Assembly: GCF_946222605.1 (NCBI RefSeq) | Contig: NZ_CAMIIE010000025.1 | Span: forward strand, 1-51,780 | DNA: 51,780 nt | Direction: 5' to 3' | Source of the DNA: an uncultured Acidocella sp. | GTDB lineage: Bacteria > Pseudomonadota > Alphaproteobacteria > Acetobacterales > Acetobacteraceae | Position numbers and translations under genes: made by a program | The notes under the pieces: model-generated | Told to the model about the DNA's origin: nothing | The model's input: the letters and a program-made list of their open reading frames with translations, nothing else | Database searches by the model: none | Shown here: positions 1 through 5,764 of the stretch, in pieces | How positions within the stretch are numbered: position 1 is the first letter of the stretch | Layout: each line of letters starts with the position of its first letter

Positions 1-65
1 AGGGGCGCTTAGATATTCGGCGGCCGCCGCGCGGCGGCTTGGCGTGGATGCAATGAGCATTGTGT

Positions 66-93
66 GGCTCCATCAGGAAGGATGGAGCCTTTT
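66..93 (+). terminator. Rho-independent terminator-like hairpin
   Basis: A perfect 9-bp stem, GGCTCCATC/GATGGAGCC (66-74 and 81-89), with a 6-nt loop is followed by TTTT. It ends directly before the first operator and would stop rightward transcription entering the immunity region. In a leftward early transcript the same sequence would form a leader hairpin. The U-tract is short, so efficiency is uncertain. Confidence 0.6.
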
Positions 94-112
94 CGCTTAG
101 TTACACTAAGCG
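94..112. promoter_or_regulatory. Phage repressor operator, left site 1
   Basis: A perfect 19-bp dyad: CGCTTAGT, 3-bp spacer, ACTAAGCG. The same dyad recurs at 124-142, 1105-1123 and 1141-1159. A dyad repeated at both edges of the repressor region is the organisation of lambda OL and OR. A minus-strand TTGACC (112-117) lies between the two left sites and could be the -35 of a leftward early promoter; I see no convincing -10. Confidence 0.75.
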
Positions 113-123
113 GTCAACAAAAA

Positions 124-142
124 AGTTTAGTGACACTAAGCG
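124..142. promoter_or_regulatory. Phage repressor operator, left site 2
   Basis: The second left dyad is AGTTTAGT, spacer GAC, ACTAAGCG. Its right half is identical to site 1 and its left half differs at two positions. The centre-to-centre distance from site 1 is 30 bp, about three helical turns, which would suit cooperative repressor binding. An extra half-site CGCTTAG follows at 146-152. Confidence 0.7.
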
Positions 143-179
143 ATGCGCTTAGGCGCCAGCTTCTTCGGCAGCCTGGCAC

Positions 180-206
180 AAAAAAACCCCGCGCTTGCGG
201 GGTTTT
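180..206 (-). terminator. Terminator of the yecR-like gene
   Basis: A perfect 10-bp stem (183-192 with 197-206) closes a 4-nt loop. Read on the minus strand it is followed by seven U residues. It lies 24 bases beyond the stop codon of the leftward lipoprotein gene and marks the end of the leftward repressor-lipoprotein unit. It is weakly bidirectional because the plus strand also ends in TTTT. Confidence 0.85.
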
Positions 207-229
207 GGATTGACACGCCGACGCGCCGC

Positions 230-565
230 TTAGTCGTGGCTTCCGCTCGGGTTGCCGGTACATTGATATGTTATATCAACACGCGTGCGCTCGCACCCGA
301 ATCCATTGGCAACTTCGCAGGTAGAGGTGCCCCCACCAAAAGGCTCTGCCCCCTTATAACCCCAGACGGCACACCGCTGTTGCGCAAGGGCGTCAGCATA
401 GGACTGGTTTACGACAGGCCTCTCGAACCCACCATAATCATAAGAAAGCGTCACAGTTCCGCCCGCACGATCCCCCGATGTAGGCGTCAACCTCTCTTGC
501 ACGGTGCACCCAGAAGCCACCAACAAAACCCCAAACCCCGTGACGATCCTCAATGCTTTTTGCAT
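230..565 (-). CDS. YecR-like lipoprotein
   Basis: A 111-residue exported lipoprotein. A basic N-terminus and hydrophobic stretch lead to a lipobox ending at Cys20 (ASGC), so the mature protein should be lipid-anchored in the membrane. The body has the YecR family pattern: a Gly-Gly-Thr-Val-Leu-Ser-Tyr strand, a C-A-x-W-G-Y segment, and paired cysteines near the C-terminus that probably form disulfides. The start is supported by GGAGA six bases before ATG. It has its own terminator and lies downstream of the repressor on the same strand, between the two operator clusters, where lambda carries rexAB. The family is known from enterobacterial flagellar regulons and from many prophages, but its biochemical function is unknown. 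Expression in the lysogen and a cell-surface role (lysogenic conversion) are my inference. Confidence 0.8.
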   Translation of the reverse strand: MQKALRIVTGFGVLLVASGCTVQERLTPTSGDRAGGTVTLSYDYGGFERPVVNQSYADALAQQRCAVWGYKGAEPFGGGTSTCEVANGFGCERTRVDITYQCTGNPSGSHD

Positions 566-740
566 TTCATTCTCCTGTTAAACGCCTTTTTGATAAGGGA
601 AATATATCGTCAAGGCAACGTAGGGTTTAATGTAGGTAGGCTTAAATTCCTAGTTGACTCTTTGTTGCTCTTTCGGTTGAAGTTTGCGACGGGCAGAACG
701 AAAGGGGAACATTATGGAGACAAAAAAACAGGCGCCCCCG

Positions 741-1082
741 TCAACCTTCCTTCGCCTTGTCGGGGGAGCTGATGTTTCCGAGCAGGTGCTTGGCCAAAAT
801 GCGCCGCTCTTCCTTGGGCATCACCTCGAGGAATTCGACCCAAGCGATGAGGTCCGGGTCCTCCACCAGCTTGCCGCGATATGGCGCGCTGGGGGCAGGT
901 TCAATTTCGGTGGTAATGTCGAGAAAGAGCTTGAGCGCGGTCATGTTCTTCCCTTTCGGGCGCGTCGAATTTAGCTCCCACTGCGCTACCGCGCTCTTGT
1001 CGACGCCCAGCGCCTTGGCCAGCTCCGCCTGGGAGAGGCCTTTTTCCGTTCGCTTCTGCCGTATGAGGTCGCCAAGATCCAT
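741..1082 (-). CDS. CI-like phage repressor (XRE family HTH, no peptidase domain)
   Basis: A 113-residue protein beginning MDLGDLIRQKRTEKG. Residues 3-60 form a classic XRE/HTH_3 domain with the recognition pattern L-S-Q-A-E-L-A-K-x-L-G-V-x-x-S-A-V-A-x-W-E. The C-terminal half is short and lacks the S24 Ser-Lys peptidase of LexA/CI, so induction by RecA-stimulated self-cleavage is not expected. I chose the ATG at 1082. A longer open frame reaches 1319 but would overlap the operators and the divergent gene. No Shine-Dalgarno is visible before this ATG, so translation may be leaderless, as for lambda cI from PRM. It is divergent from the Cro-like gene across operators 1094-1159. It probably maintains lysogeny by binding the CGCTTAGT dyads. 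Confidence 0.85.
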   Translation of the reverse strand: MDLGDLIRQKRTEKGLSQAELAKALGVDKSAVAQWELNSTRPKGKNMTALKLFLDITTEIEPAPSAPYRGKLVEDPDLIAWVEFLEVMPKEERRILAKHLLGNISSPDKAKEG

Positions 1083-1093
1083 GGCGTAATCAT

Positions 1094-1159
1094 CGCTTAA
1101 GCGACGTTTAGACGCACTGAGCGATTTTGCTTGCGGGAATCGCTTAGTGCCGCTAAGCG
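1094..1159. promoter_or_regulatory. Right operator cluster between repressor and Cro-like gene
   Basis: This cluster holds two 19-bp dyads of the same family as those at 94-142: CGTTTAGA-CGC-ACTGAGCG at 1105-1123 (degenerate) and CGCTTAGT-GCC-GCTAAGCG at 1141-1159 (one mismatch between arms). A compact palindrome CGCTTAAGCG lies at 1094-1103. The strongest dyad ends 7 bp before the Cro-like start codon and the weakest element lies 11 bp from the repressor start. Binding could therefore repress either divergent promoter. I cannot place the -35 and -10 elements reliably. Confidence 0.75.
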
Positions 1160-1166
1160 TTCGTTC

Positions 1167-1373
1167 ATGGATGCTATTCAAGCCATTCGCTCCGAAAGGG
1201 GCCTTATCGCGAAGATCACCCGCGAGCTTAAGCTGAGCCGGGGTGCTGTTTCTCAGTGGACGCAAATCCCCGCTGAGCGCGTCCTCGAGGTCGAGCGCAT
1301 TACGGGCGTGCCCCGCCACCAGCTCCGGCCCGACCTATACCCGATTGATCGCCCTGCACCGGAGGCTGCGTGA
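1167..1373 (+). CDS. Cro/YdaS-like HTH regulator
   Basis: A 68-residue protein with a YdaS/Cro-type helix-turn-helix. The Leu-Ser-Arg-Gly-Ala-Val-Ser-Gln-Trp recognition helix (about residues 24-32) is followed by the family hallmark I-P-A-E-R-V-L-E-V-E-R and the H-Q-L-R-P-D-L-Y-P tail. An upstream in-frame GTG at 1131 is rejected because it would place coding sequence over the operator. ATG 1167 lies just downstream of the operator, with no clear RBS. It is the first gene of the rightward early operon and presumably represses the repressor gene during lytic growth. Confidence 0.85.
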   Translation: MDAIQAIRSERGLIAKITRELKLSRGAVSQWTQIPAERVLEVERITGVPRHQLRPDLYPIDRPAPEAA

Positions 1374-1558
1374 TGCTTGACCATGAAATCGTAGATCTGC
1401 GCATCGCCTTGTTGCGCGTTGCTCTTGGAGGCGCCTGCGCCATTTTGCCCGGCGATGCCGAGCAAGCGGTAGCAGCCGCCTCCCGTTTTGAAGATTACGT
1501 TCGCGGGGTTGAAAAATCACCCTCCCCCGCCACCAACGAAGAGCCGGAGGCTGCATGA
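1373..1558 (+). CDS. Hypothetical early phage protein
   Basis: A 61-residue acidic protein starting at an ATG that overlaps the previous stop (TGATG). It is mostly helical, with a hydrophobic stretch around residues 8-25 (Val-Ala-Leu-Gly-Gly-Ala-Cys-Ala) and an acidic Glu-rich tail. I do not recognise a family. The overlapping starts and stops from 1373 to 2192 argue that it is translated as part of the early operon. Confidence 0.55.
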   Translation: MLDHEIVDLRIALLRVALGGACAILPGDAEQAVAAASRFEDYVRGVEKSPSPATNEEPEAA

Positions 1559-1776
1559 TGGTCCGCTCTACATTCAAATCCCGCCTCCCTGCCGCGCGGC
1601 GGTTTGAAACGCTGCGCGTGAAGCTGGAGAGCCGGCGCGGGCCTGGTTATGTCCGCGATCAGATTGCGGACGCCAGGTTCTTCCGCTGTCTCGTTGGTCG
1701 AGTGGTGGCGGAACATGCGGAGGATATTCGTCGGCTCAGCGCGTTAGCGTCGCAGTCCAAGGCGGAGGTCGCGTGA
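1555..1776 (+). CDS. Hypothetical early phage protein
   Basis: A 73-residue basic protein, Arg-rich in its first 30 residues and probably all alpha-helical. The ATGATG start overlaps the upstream stop. No family is recognised. A nucleic-acid-associated role would only be a guess from its charge. Confidence 0.5.
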   Translation: MMVRSTFKSRLPAARRFETLRVKLESRRGPGYVRDQIADARFFRCLVGRVVAEHAEDIRRLSALASQSKAEVA

Positions 1777-2192
1777 TGACCGAGAAAGCCATCCTCTCCT
1801 ATGTTCAGCCCGTGGATGAAAAAGACTTTGTGATTATCCACCAAGATCGGTGTTGTAACCCTGCTGCATCCACTGTTCTGCGCCTGGGCTTTGCTCACGA
1901 ACGCTTCGAAGTTGCCTTTGCAGGCGACCTAGAAGCCACAAACCTAAGCCTGACGCGGGAATGGGTGGATGGCTTTTTAGCCGCACTGTCAGCGAAACGC
2001 GTGAGCCATCCGGCAGCCGAACTTGGGCCCGATAATCCCATTGCGGTGATTCGGCGTCAGGCACGGGCCGCACAAGCAGCTTCTCAAGGGTTGCCTCTTC
2101 AGGCATCTCCATCTCCTGTTGTTGGTCTCGACGCCGCAACGGTGAGTGAGGGCGGCGACCGCGTCAAGCTGTCCCCGCCGGAGCAGGCATGA
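1776..2192 (+). CDS. Hypothetical early phage protein
   Basis: A 138-residue protein. The ATG at 1776 overlaps the preceding TGA (TGATG); a GTG one codon upstream is less likely. Residues 1-70 look like a compact alpha/beta domain, and the C-terminal third is low-complexity, rich in Ala, Pro and Ser. No catalytic motif is visible. It overlaps the next gene by four bases (ATGA), so the two are translationally coupled. Confidence 0.55.
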   Translation: MTEKAILSYVQPVDEKDFVIIHQDRCCNPAASTVLRLGFAHERFEVAFAGDLEATNLSLTREWVDGFLAALSAKRVSHPAAELGPDNPIAVIRRQARAAQAASQGLPLQASPSPVVGLDAATVSEGGDRVKLSPPEQA

Positions 2193-2623
2193 CGCCCCCT
2201 TTCCGCTCTCTTTGCCCTCATTGCCTGCGCACCGCGCGCGGGCCGGCGTGCTCGGGCTGTCTCGAATTCCAATCGCTGCGCGCTGCTGACGGCGCCACCC
2301 TCGCGGGGCGCAGCGCAGGCGGGGAGGGTGTTTCCACCCCCCTCCCCGCCGCCTTCCTTTCTCAGCTCTGCCGTGGCCTGACCCGCCCCCGGTACGTAGC
2401 CGGGCGCATGCGCACGGCACAGGGTCGACTGGGACGTTTCCTCCAACTTGCCGGCGGGGCTTCGTGCTCCGCCGGTCTTTTTGGTGGGCCTGTCGTCTCA
2501 ACCATCCGCCTGTTCCTTTCCTCGTTCGTCGCTGAACGGAAAGGAGCATGGAATTGCTGTACAAAAGTAGCCCTAAAACTGGTCAACTCTTGCACGCCGG
2601 AGCCCGTATGTCCGCGTCCCTGA
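2189..2623 (+). CDS. Hypothetical protein with N-terminal CxxC zinc-knuckle-like motif
   Basis: A 144-codon frame starting with an ATGA overlap. The first 25 residues carry C-P-x-C ... C-S-G-C, a possible zinc ribbon. The rest is Gly/Ala/Arg-rich and poorly ordered. The coupled start supports translation, but the C-terminal half may not be conserved. It overlaps the next predicted start by 16 bases. No function is assigned. Confidence 0.4.
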   Translation: MTPPFRSLCPHCLRTARGPACSGCLEFQSLRAADGATLAGRSAGGEGVSTPLPAAFLSQLCRGLTRPRYVAGRMRTAQGRLGRFLQLAGGASCSAGLFGGPVVSTIRLFLSSFVAERKGAWNCCTKVALKLVNSCTPEPVCPRP

Positions 2624-2835
2624 GCCAGATGGTCTTTGACCATATCCGCACAGAATATGCCGTGCGCCGCCACGCCGTTGAGGTGCTGGCCCGCGCCGCC
2701 GGGGTTTCCCCGAATACATCCCGCAACTGGCTGCGTGGCTTCTGCGCCCCCCAGGCTGATACGCTTGGCGAGCTGGCCCAGAACGACGCGGCATTTAAGG
2801 CCAAGCTGATCGCCTGGCTGGAGGATCGCTCCTGA
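2608..2835 (+). CDS. Small HTH protein (putative early regulator)
   Basis: A 75-residue protein with a helix-turn-helix look around residues 20-50 (V-L-A-R-A-A-G-V-S-P-N-T-S-R-N-W-L-R). The ATG at 2608 is chosen because a GGAG lies five bases upstream. An in-frame ATG at 2548 has its GGAG too close (one base). It could bind DNA as a CII-like or transcription-control factor; the family is not identified. Confidence 0.55.
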   Translation: MSASLSQMVFDHIRTEYAVRRHAVEVLARAAGVSPNTSRNWLRGFCAPQADTLGELAQNDAAFKAKLIAWLEDRS

Positions 2836-3014
2836 TGGCTTTGCGCAAGGCCTGGGCACATATCACCATCGAGCTTGGCTTGTTCGGCTGGGGGCGCCCA
2901 CCAAAGCCGACCCTTCCCCATCAGCGGTCCTTCGGGCTTTTCCGCATCAGCTGGGGGCCCGGCAGCATCGACCAGGGCGTTCTGACCGAGCTGCGCCGGC
3001 CAGACGCGCCATGA
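2835..3014 (+). CDS. Small hypothetical phage protein (59 aa)
   Basis: A complete 59-codon frame whose ATG overlaps the previous stop (TGATG) and whose own stop overlaps the next start (CCATGATG). It is basic and rich in Trp, Gly and Pro, with the pattern F-G-W-G-R-P-P-K-P-T. Coupling at both ends is the main evidence that it is real. I recognise no family. It is short enough to be missed by ordinary gene callers. Confidence 0.5.
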   Translation: MALRKAWAHITIELGLFGWGRPPKPTLPHQRSFGLFRISWGPGSIDQGVLTELRRPDAP

Positions 3015-3127
3015 TGCTCCGCGATCTCCCCGCCGTCCTGCTTGTAGCGCTGGTGATGGCGCTCGCGGTGGCGTGGTTTTTCGGCATCTCGCCGAGCCAG
3101 GTTGAACACACATTGGGGATCGCCTGA
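3011..3127 (+). CDS. Single-span membrane micropeptide (38 aa)
   Basis: A 38-residue frame beginning MMLRDLPAVLL, with one hydrophobic segment (about residues 6-25) ending in Trp-Phe-Phe and a short polar tail. The start overlaps the upstream stop. The composition is that of a single-pass inner-membrane peptide. Small phage membrane proteins may act in superinfection exclusion or lysis timing, but nothing in the sequence specifies which. Confidence 0.5.
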   Translation: MMLRDLPAVLLVALVMALAVAWFFGISPSQVEHTLGIA

Positions 3128-3176
3128 TCCCCTCACCCTTTGCCGTGGCGGCGCGGATACCCCGCGCGATGGCAAG

Positions 3177-3223
3177 CCGGACGGCGCGCATGAAAACGCG
3201 ATCGAATCACACGGGCCGTCCGG
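3177..3223. repeat. Inverted repeat in the leader of the next gene
   Basis: The arms CCGGACGGC (3177-3185) and GCCGTCCGG (3215-3223) are perfectly complementary across a 29-nt loop. The structure lies between the micropeptide stop and the RBS at about 3240. No U-tract follows, so it is not a standard terminator; it may be an mRNA-stability or attenuation element. Confidence 0.5.
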
Positions 3224-3254
3224 AAGTTTTCAAACGCCTTTTGGAGGCATTCCC

Positions 3255-3593
3255 ATGGCCAACTCAAAACCGTTTCAACTCTTCCTGGCGGAGCACCGCA
3301 ACGGCGTTCTGCATGACGAGTTGAGCGATAAGCTGCAGGAGCTCGTCGCCGCCGTCGCGCAGGAGAATAAGGGCGGCACACTCACGCTGAAGATCGTGGT
3401 CAAGCCCACCAGCGCCGGCAACGGCGCATTGACCGTGACCGACGAGATCAAAGTGACCGCGCCGAAGGAAACCAAGAGCGGCAGCATCTTCTTCGTGTCG
3501 CCGGAAAACAACCTGGTCCGCGAAGATCCGCGCCAGACCAAGCTGGACCTGCGGCCTGTGCCGGAGCGCGAAGCGCCGCGCAGCATCGCCTGA
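3255..3593 (+). CDS. Hypothetical phage protein, partner of DUF2303 gene
   Basis: A 112-residue protein starting MANSKPFQLF, with TTGGAGGC eight bases before ATG. An in-frame upstream ATG at 3102 would run through the inverted repeat and has no RBS. The first 50 residues are helical. The middle (Gly-Gly-Thr-Leu-Thr-Leu-Lys-Ile-Val-Val-Lys) is beta-rich, and the tail is charged. It occurs directly before the DUF2303 gene, an arrangement I associate with many prophages. The role is unknown, possibly in the recombination/replication module. Confidence 0.6.
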   Translation: MANSKPFQLFLAEHRNGVLHDELSDKLQELVAAVAQENKGGTLTLKIVVKPTSAGNGALTVTDEIKVTAPKETKSGSIFFVSPENNLVREDPRQTKLDLRPVPEREAPRSIA

Positions 3594-3600
3594 TTAACCC

Positions 3601-3620
3601 GCCCCGCCGCGCGGCGGGGC
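3601..3620. repeat. 20-bp perfect GC palindrome between genes
   Basis: GCCCCGCC-GCGC-GGCGGGGC reads as a perfect palindrome and would form a very stable RNA hairpin 7 bases after the upstream stop codon. No U-tract follows, and the RBS (AAAGGAAATTCC) of the DUF2303 gene comes next. It probably stabilises or segments the polycistronic mRNA rather than ending it. Confidence 0.6.
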
Positions 3621-3636
3621 ATCGAAAGGAAATTCC

Positions 3637-4482
3637 ATGTCTCGTGAAGAAAACCACTATCATTCCGACCAGACCATGGCGGACGTTATTACCGCCGCGC
3701 GCGCTGGTGTTGAGCCCAAGCACCTTGCTGGCGTCGAGAACGCCGTTTTCTTCCCTCTCAGGGATGAGGGGCGCATCGAGGATCTGCAGAGGTTCCAGCC
3801 GTCCCCACGCCGCAAGACCGGCACGATCACGGTGTTTGACGCCGTTTCCTTCAACAATGTGATGGATCAGAACTGGGATGCTGGGTTCCACACAGTCTAT
3901 ATAGACCGTGATGTAAATGCCCCCGCCATCATCGGCGTCATGAATGACAATGGCAGCCATGAAGGGGAAGCCATCGGGCGTCTCGGCTGGCGGGATTTCC
4001 GCGTGCAGATCGAGCTGCGCCAGACTCCGCAGTGGAGGAAGTGGCGCGCGATGGACGGCAAGATGGTGTCGCAGACCGAATTCTCGGAATTCATCGAGGA
4101 CAATCTGGCCGATATCGACACGCCGACCGGCGCCGAGATGCTGGAGATCGTCACCTATCTGCAGGCGACGCGCACGGTTTCCTTCAAGTCCGGCGTGCGC
4201 CTTTCGAACGGTGCAATCGAGTTTGTGAATAAGGAGGATATCGACGCCAAGGTTGGCGCCGGCAAGATCGAGGTGCCCGAGCGCTTCGTGCTGGCCTTGA
4301 CGCCTTACCAGGGACTTCCCCTCTACAGCGTTCCGGCCCGTTTTAGGTACCGCCTGACGGACGGCAAGCTGACCATGGGCCTGAAGCTGGAGCGCATCGA
4401 GAACCTGATGAACCAGGTGCTGGATGAAGTGATCAAAGGGATCAGCTGCCCGAACATCATTTACGGAAAACCAGGCGCGTAA
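3637..4482 (+). CDS. DUF2303 (YfdQ-like) phage protein
   Basis: A 281-residue protein matching the DUF2303 family in length and layout. The N-terminal part includes N-A-V-F-F-P-L and D-A-V-S-F. A central helical region contains F-S-E-F-I-E-D-N, and the C-terminal part is beta-rich with A-R-F-R-Y-R-L. E. coli YfdQ of the CPS-53 prophage belongs to this family. Members lie in phage early regions and their activity is unknown. The start has a good AAAGGAAATTCC leader. The stop codon sits in the loop of the 4471-4490 hairpin. Base composition matches the neighbours. Confidence 0.8.
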   Translation: MSREENHYHSDQTMADVITAARAGVEPKHLAGVENAVFFPLRDEGRIEDLQRFQPSPRRKTGTITVFDAVSFNNVMDQNWDAGFHTVYIDRDVNAPAIIGVMNDNGSHEGEAIGRLGWRDFRVQIELRQTPQWRKWRAMDGKMVSQTEFSEFIEDNLADIDTPTGAEMLEIVTYLQATRTVSFKSGVRLSNGAIEFVNKEDIDAKVGAGKIEVPERFVLALTPYQGLPLYSVPARFRYRLTDGKLTMGLKLERIENLMNQVLDEVIKGISCPNIIYGKPGA

Positions 4483-4490
4483 GCGCCTGG
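4471..4490. repeat. Hairpin enclosing the DUF2303 stop codon
   Basis: Perfect arms CCAGGCGC (4471-4478) and GCGCCTGG (4483-4490) close a GTAA loop that contains the TAA stop. There is no U-tract, and an RBS (GACAGGAGGGG) follows. A ribosome terminating here would melt the hairpin, so it could tune mRNA decay or expression of the downstream gene. Confidence 0.55.
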
Positions 4491-4522
4491 ACTACGGCGC
4501 TGCGGACAGGAGGGGCTTCAAA

Positions 4523-4984
4523 ATGGTAAAAATCGTCTTCAATCTTCCCTACGCTCTTGTGCTTCCGAACAAGACCGGAATCGCGCTGACACGCCAATCC
4601 GGCGCCGGCAAGATCCGCAGACAGCGCGAGCAAATGGCGTGGGAGATCGCCGCCGCGCTGGCCGGTTTTCGGCCCCGCGCGCCGATCAAATATGCGCGCG
4701 TGCAGGTTTTCCGCCACTCCACCGGCGTGCCGGACACAGACAATCTATACGCCGCCTGCAAGCCGCTGCTCGATGTGCTGCAGCCCGCCACGGACCGGCG
4801 CGTCTACGGGCTCGGCATCATCGAGAACGACAAGCCCACAAAATGCGAGCTGCGCGCCTTCGATGCGCCCCTTCCGAACAGGCAATTGCCGTTCACGCGG
4901 GTGATCATCACCGAGATCGACGCGAAAACCATCGCCGCCGCGCGCCGCCTGGCGGCTGAGCAAGCAGAGCGTGACGCAGCCTGA
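4523..4984 (+). CDS. RusA-like Holliday junction resolvase family protein
   Basis: A 153-residue protein with the RusA signature: the D-x-D pair in P-D-T-D-N-L (Asp71, Asp73), a following helix (A-A-C-K-P-L-L-D-V-L), and an acidic turn E-N-D-K-P (Asp103) where RusA has its third metal-binding Asp (family positions 70, 72, 91). Family members are dimeric endonucleases that cut branched DNA after replication or recombination and before packaging. The N-terminus (about 1-50) aligns less clearly. It has a strong RBS and its own start, separate from the preceding gene. Confidence is moderate because the third acidic residue is displaced. Confidence 0.6.
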   Translation: MVKIVFNLPYALVLPNKTGIALTRQSGAGKIRRQREQMAWEIAAALAGFRPRAPIKYARVQVFRHSTGVPDTDNLYAACKPLLDVLQPATDRRVYGLGIIENDKPTKCELRAFDAPLPNRQLPFTRVIITEIDAKTIAAARRLAAEQAERDAA

Positions 4985-5009
4985 CAGCAAACAAGACCAA
5001 GAGGGAAGC

Positions 5010-5255
5010 ATGACCAGAGAAGAGAAAGAGGTGTTCACCGAATCCGTCAGGACCCGGCTCGAGGCCTTGGTGCGTTACTGCCAGCGGCACAATCGGCCGT
5101 GGCCGCCGCGCATGAATGTTGCCGAGTATTTCAAGATGAGTTCGTCGGCGGTCGATTACCATATGGATCTGCTGATCAAATCCGGCCGCGTGGTCCGCGT
5201 GAAGGCTGGCGAATTTCGAGTGCCGGACCTCGACGCCATTCAAGAGGTGCCATGA
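5010..5255 (+). CDS. Small winged-helix/MarR-like DNA-binding protein
   Basis: An 81-residue protein starting MTREEKEVF, with GAGGGAAGC before ATG 5010; the in-frame GTG at 4971 lies inside the previous gene and is less likely. It has a winged-helix outline: helices at about 1-20, a turn with M-N-V-A-E-Y-F, a recognition helix S-S-S-A-V-D-Y-H-M-D-L-L, and a wing of K-S-G-R-V-V-R-V-K-A-G-E-F-R-V. It is probably a phage transcription factor. Its stop overlaps the following start. Confidence 0.65.
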   Translation: MTREEKEVFTESVRTRLEALVRYCQRHNRPWPPRMNVAEYFKMSSSAVDYHMDLLIKSGRVVRVKAGEFRVPDLDAIQEVP

Positions 5256-5764
5256 TGGGCACCGACACACCGAAATCCGGCGTTCTCGCAGCATTCATAC
5301 GCGACGGTTTTTCATGCGTAAATTGCGGGAGCAGTCCACCAAACACCATGATCGGTGTTTTTCGCAACGCACCCTACTATTTTAGGGGCGATCTCGGCGC
5401 AGACGAACTAATAACCGTTTGCTTCGGTTGCCTATATTTTGAATACAAACTTGTTGACCACAATCCTGCACTTGACTGTGAAGAACTTGTTTCATGTTTG
5501 AGATATGCGCGGTCTAAGGCAGAATCCGATCTTTCCGAATGGAATGTAAGCGAACTCAATAAGGTATTTCAGAGATTCTTCCCTGGCTATTCCCTGTCCC
5601 CTCCATCAGAGGTTAGCGCTCGTTATTTTATCGAACAAATAGGATTCGATAAATCCAAGAGGGCTATGGAAGCCGCGTGCAGTCGCTGGCCGAGCAAGCG
5701 AAATCGCGCATTCAGATATTTCTGCGGAATTTGCTGGCGTCTCATTAAAGGAGATATGGTATGA
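5252..5764 (+). CDS. AT-rich accessory gene, CxxC...CxxC zinc-binding (HNH-like) protein
   Basis: A 170-residue protein, ATGATG start overlapping the upstream stop. Base composition is visibly poorer in GC than both neighbours, with codons such as AAT, TTT and ATA, which suggests recent acquisition (a moron). Near the N-terminus C-V-N-C (about 24-27) and C-F-G-C (about 63-66) could form a zinc ribbon as in HNH endonucleases, but the catalytic His-Asn-His residues are not evident. A hydrophobic-aromatic C-terminal helix carries Y-F-C-G-I-C-W. It overlaps the replication gene by four bases. Function unknown; a host-takeover or anti-defence role is possible but unproven. Confidence 0.6.
   Translation: MMGTDTPKSGVLAAFIRDGFSCVNCGSSPPNTMIGVFRNAPYYFRGDLGADELITVCFGCLYFEYKLVDHNPALDCEELVSCLRYARSKAESDLSEWNVSELNKVFQRFFPGYSLSPPSEVSARYFIEQIGFDKSKRAMEAACSRWPSKRNRAFRYFCGICWRLIKGDMV

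Noticed and set aside
684..974. Plus-strand frame of 96 codons with an RBS-like GGGGAAC before an internal ATG (714)
   Set aside because: It is almost entirely antisense to the HTH repressor gene, which has an unmistakable domain, and its protein has no recognisable pattern.
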